Shown here: positions 37,068 through 37,385 of the stretch, piece after piece | How positions within the stretch are numbered: the first letter of the stretch is position 1 | Layout of the letters: every line of letters begins with the position of its first letter | Origin: Methylophilaceae bacterium | GTDB lineage: Bacteria > Pseudomonadota > Gammaproteobacteria > Burkholderiales > Methylophilaceae | Direction of reading: 5' to 3' | Assembly (NCBI GenBank): GCA_014378915.1 | Contig: JACMMS010000057.1 | Location: 1 to 37,385, forward strand | DNA: 37,385 nucleotides | The notes under the pieces: generated by a model | The model's input: the letters and a program-made list of their open reading frames with translations, nothing else | Databases searched by the model: none | What the model was told of the DNA's origin: nothing | Translations under genes and position numbers: made by a program

Positions 37068-37125
37068 CACGCCCTTGTAAATGCAGTATTTTTACAGAAA
37101 TTATGTTGTATGGCGTTTAAAAAAC

Positions 37126-37219
37126 GGAGAGCTGGCCGAGTGGTCGAAGGCACTTCCCTGCTAAGGAAGCATACGGGCTTAACCCTGTATCGAGAGTTCG
37201 AATCTCTCGTTCTCCGCCA
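37126..37219 (+). tRNA. tRNA-Ser (anticodon GCU)
   Basis: A 94-base class II tRNA with encoded CCA. Acceptor stem GGAGAGC pairs with GTTCTCC, followed by the discriminator G. Anticodon stem CTTCC/GGAAG encloses the loop CTGCTAA, with GCT at 37160-37162, reading AGC and AGU. The long variable arm (ATACGGGCTTAACCCTGTAT region) and the T-loop GTTCGAATC are present. Confidence 0.97.
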
Positions 37220-37291
37220 AAGTATTAAAAAGTAATTATGGCGTATGTTGTATTAATTTGATTTTTTGCTGGAATAAAAATCAACATTGCG

Positions 37292-37297
37292 TATAAT
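37292..37297 (+). promoter_or_regulatory. -10 box of the tRNA-Arg promoter
   Basis: Perfect TATAAT 11 bases before the tRNA. The best -35 candidate, TTGCTG at 37266-37271, gives a 20-base spacer, longer than ideal, so only the -10 is called. It implies that tRNA-Arg can be transcribed independently of tRNA-Ser. Confidence 0.55.
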
Positions 37298-37308
37298 GTT
37301 TGCCTTGC

Positions 37309-37385
37309 GCGCCCGTAGCTCAGCTGGATAGAGTACTTGGCTACGAACCAAGGGGTCAGGAGTTCGAATCTCTTCGGGCGCACCA
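37309..37385 (+). tRNA. tRNA-Arg (anticodon ACG)
   Basis: A 77-base tRNA with encoded CCA. Acceptor stem GCGCCCG pairs with CGGGCGC; discriminator A. The anticodon stem CTTGG/CCAAG surrounds CTACGAA with ACG, read as ICG after deamination, decoding CGU, CGC and CGA. T-loop GTTCGAATC is present. The window ends at its last base. Confidence 0.97.

Noticed and set aside
37050-37235. 61-codon ORF spanning the tRNA-Ser gene
   Set aside because: It runs through the tRNA sequence and is a chance frame.

Overview
The window looks like a chromosomal segment of a betaproteobacterium, most likely a Methylophilaceae member of the Methylotenera type. This is inferred from the protein sequences, the moderately AT-rich composition and neighbourhoods such as pcnB-folK-deoxynucleoside kinase-panBC and pgpA-pncC-recA-recX-alaS-lysC. 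No phage, transposase, CRISPR array or rRNA is visible. The content is mainly housekeeping, with two degraded or gene-poor patches.

Layout. 1-942 (-): 3'-truncated zinc alcohol/aldehyde dehydrogenase. 1092-7351 (-): compact four-gene DNA repair module (beta-CASP exonuclease, ATP-dependent DNA ligase, Lhr-Core-type helicase, PdeM-type phosphoesterase). 7352-9096: AT-rich, gene-poor stretch with a decayed small gene, a plausible 64-residue ORF and conspicuous dyads. 9097-14580: a large membrane protein of the so-called Gcr recombinase family, a CPA1 Na+/H+ antiporter, darP and pmbA. 14729-17328 (-): mlaA and a DNA photolyase. 17461-21118 (-): a small ORF, rlmH, rsfS, panD, panC, panB. 21289-24662 (-): a PEP-CTERM-type secreted protein, a deoxynucleoside kinase, folK and pcnB. 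24782-26201 (-): a cobalamin adenosyltransferase and a PDZ protein. 26288-27874 (+): mogA and thiL. 27880-29823 (-): two pseudogenes. 30015-36999 (+): pgpA, pncC, recA, recX, alaS, lysC. 37126-37385 (+): tRNA-Ser(GCU) and tRNA-Arg(ACG).

How the genes work together. The repair module, photolyase and recA/recX are three DNA-repair systems. panB, panC and panD supply pantothenate for CoA. folK serves folate, thiL thiamine diphosphate, mogA molybdenum cofactor and the adenosyltransferase coenzyme B12. mlaA and pgpA concern envelope phospholipids. rlmH, rsfS and darP act on the large ribosomal subunit.

The most notable observation is the block between thiL and pgpA. It holds a membrane-anchored C13 (legumain-like) cysteine peptidase and an upstream gene that resembles YcxB-like proteins. 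Both can be reconstructed by correcting single-base indels and reading through one in-frame stop each. The catalytic His and Cys codons of the peptidase are intact although the gene is broken. Other points worth checking are a RecX with large extra segments, an insert with foreign-looking codon use inside alaS, a perfect 21-bp palindrome upstream of the Gcr-like gene, and a secreted PEP-CTERM-type gene placed between deoxynucleoside kinase and panB. I did not find a clearly new multi-gene system.
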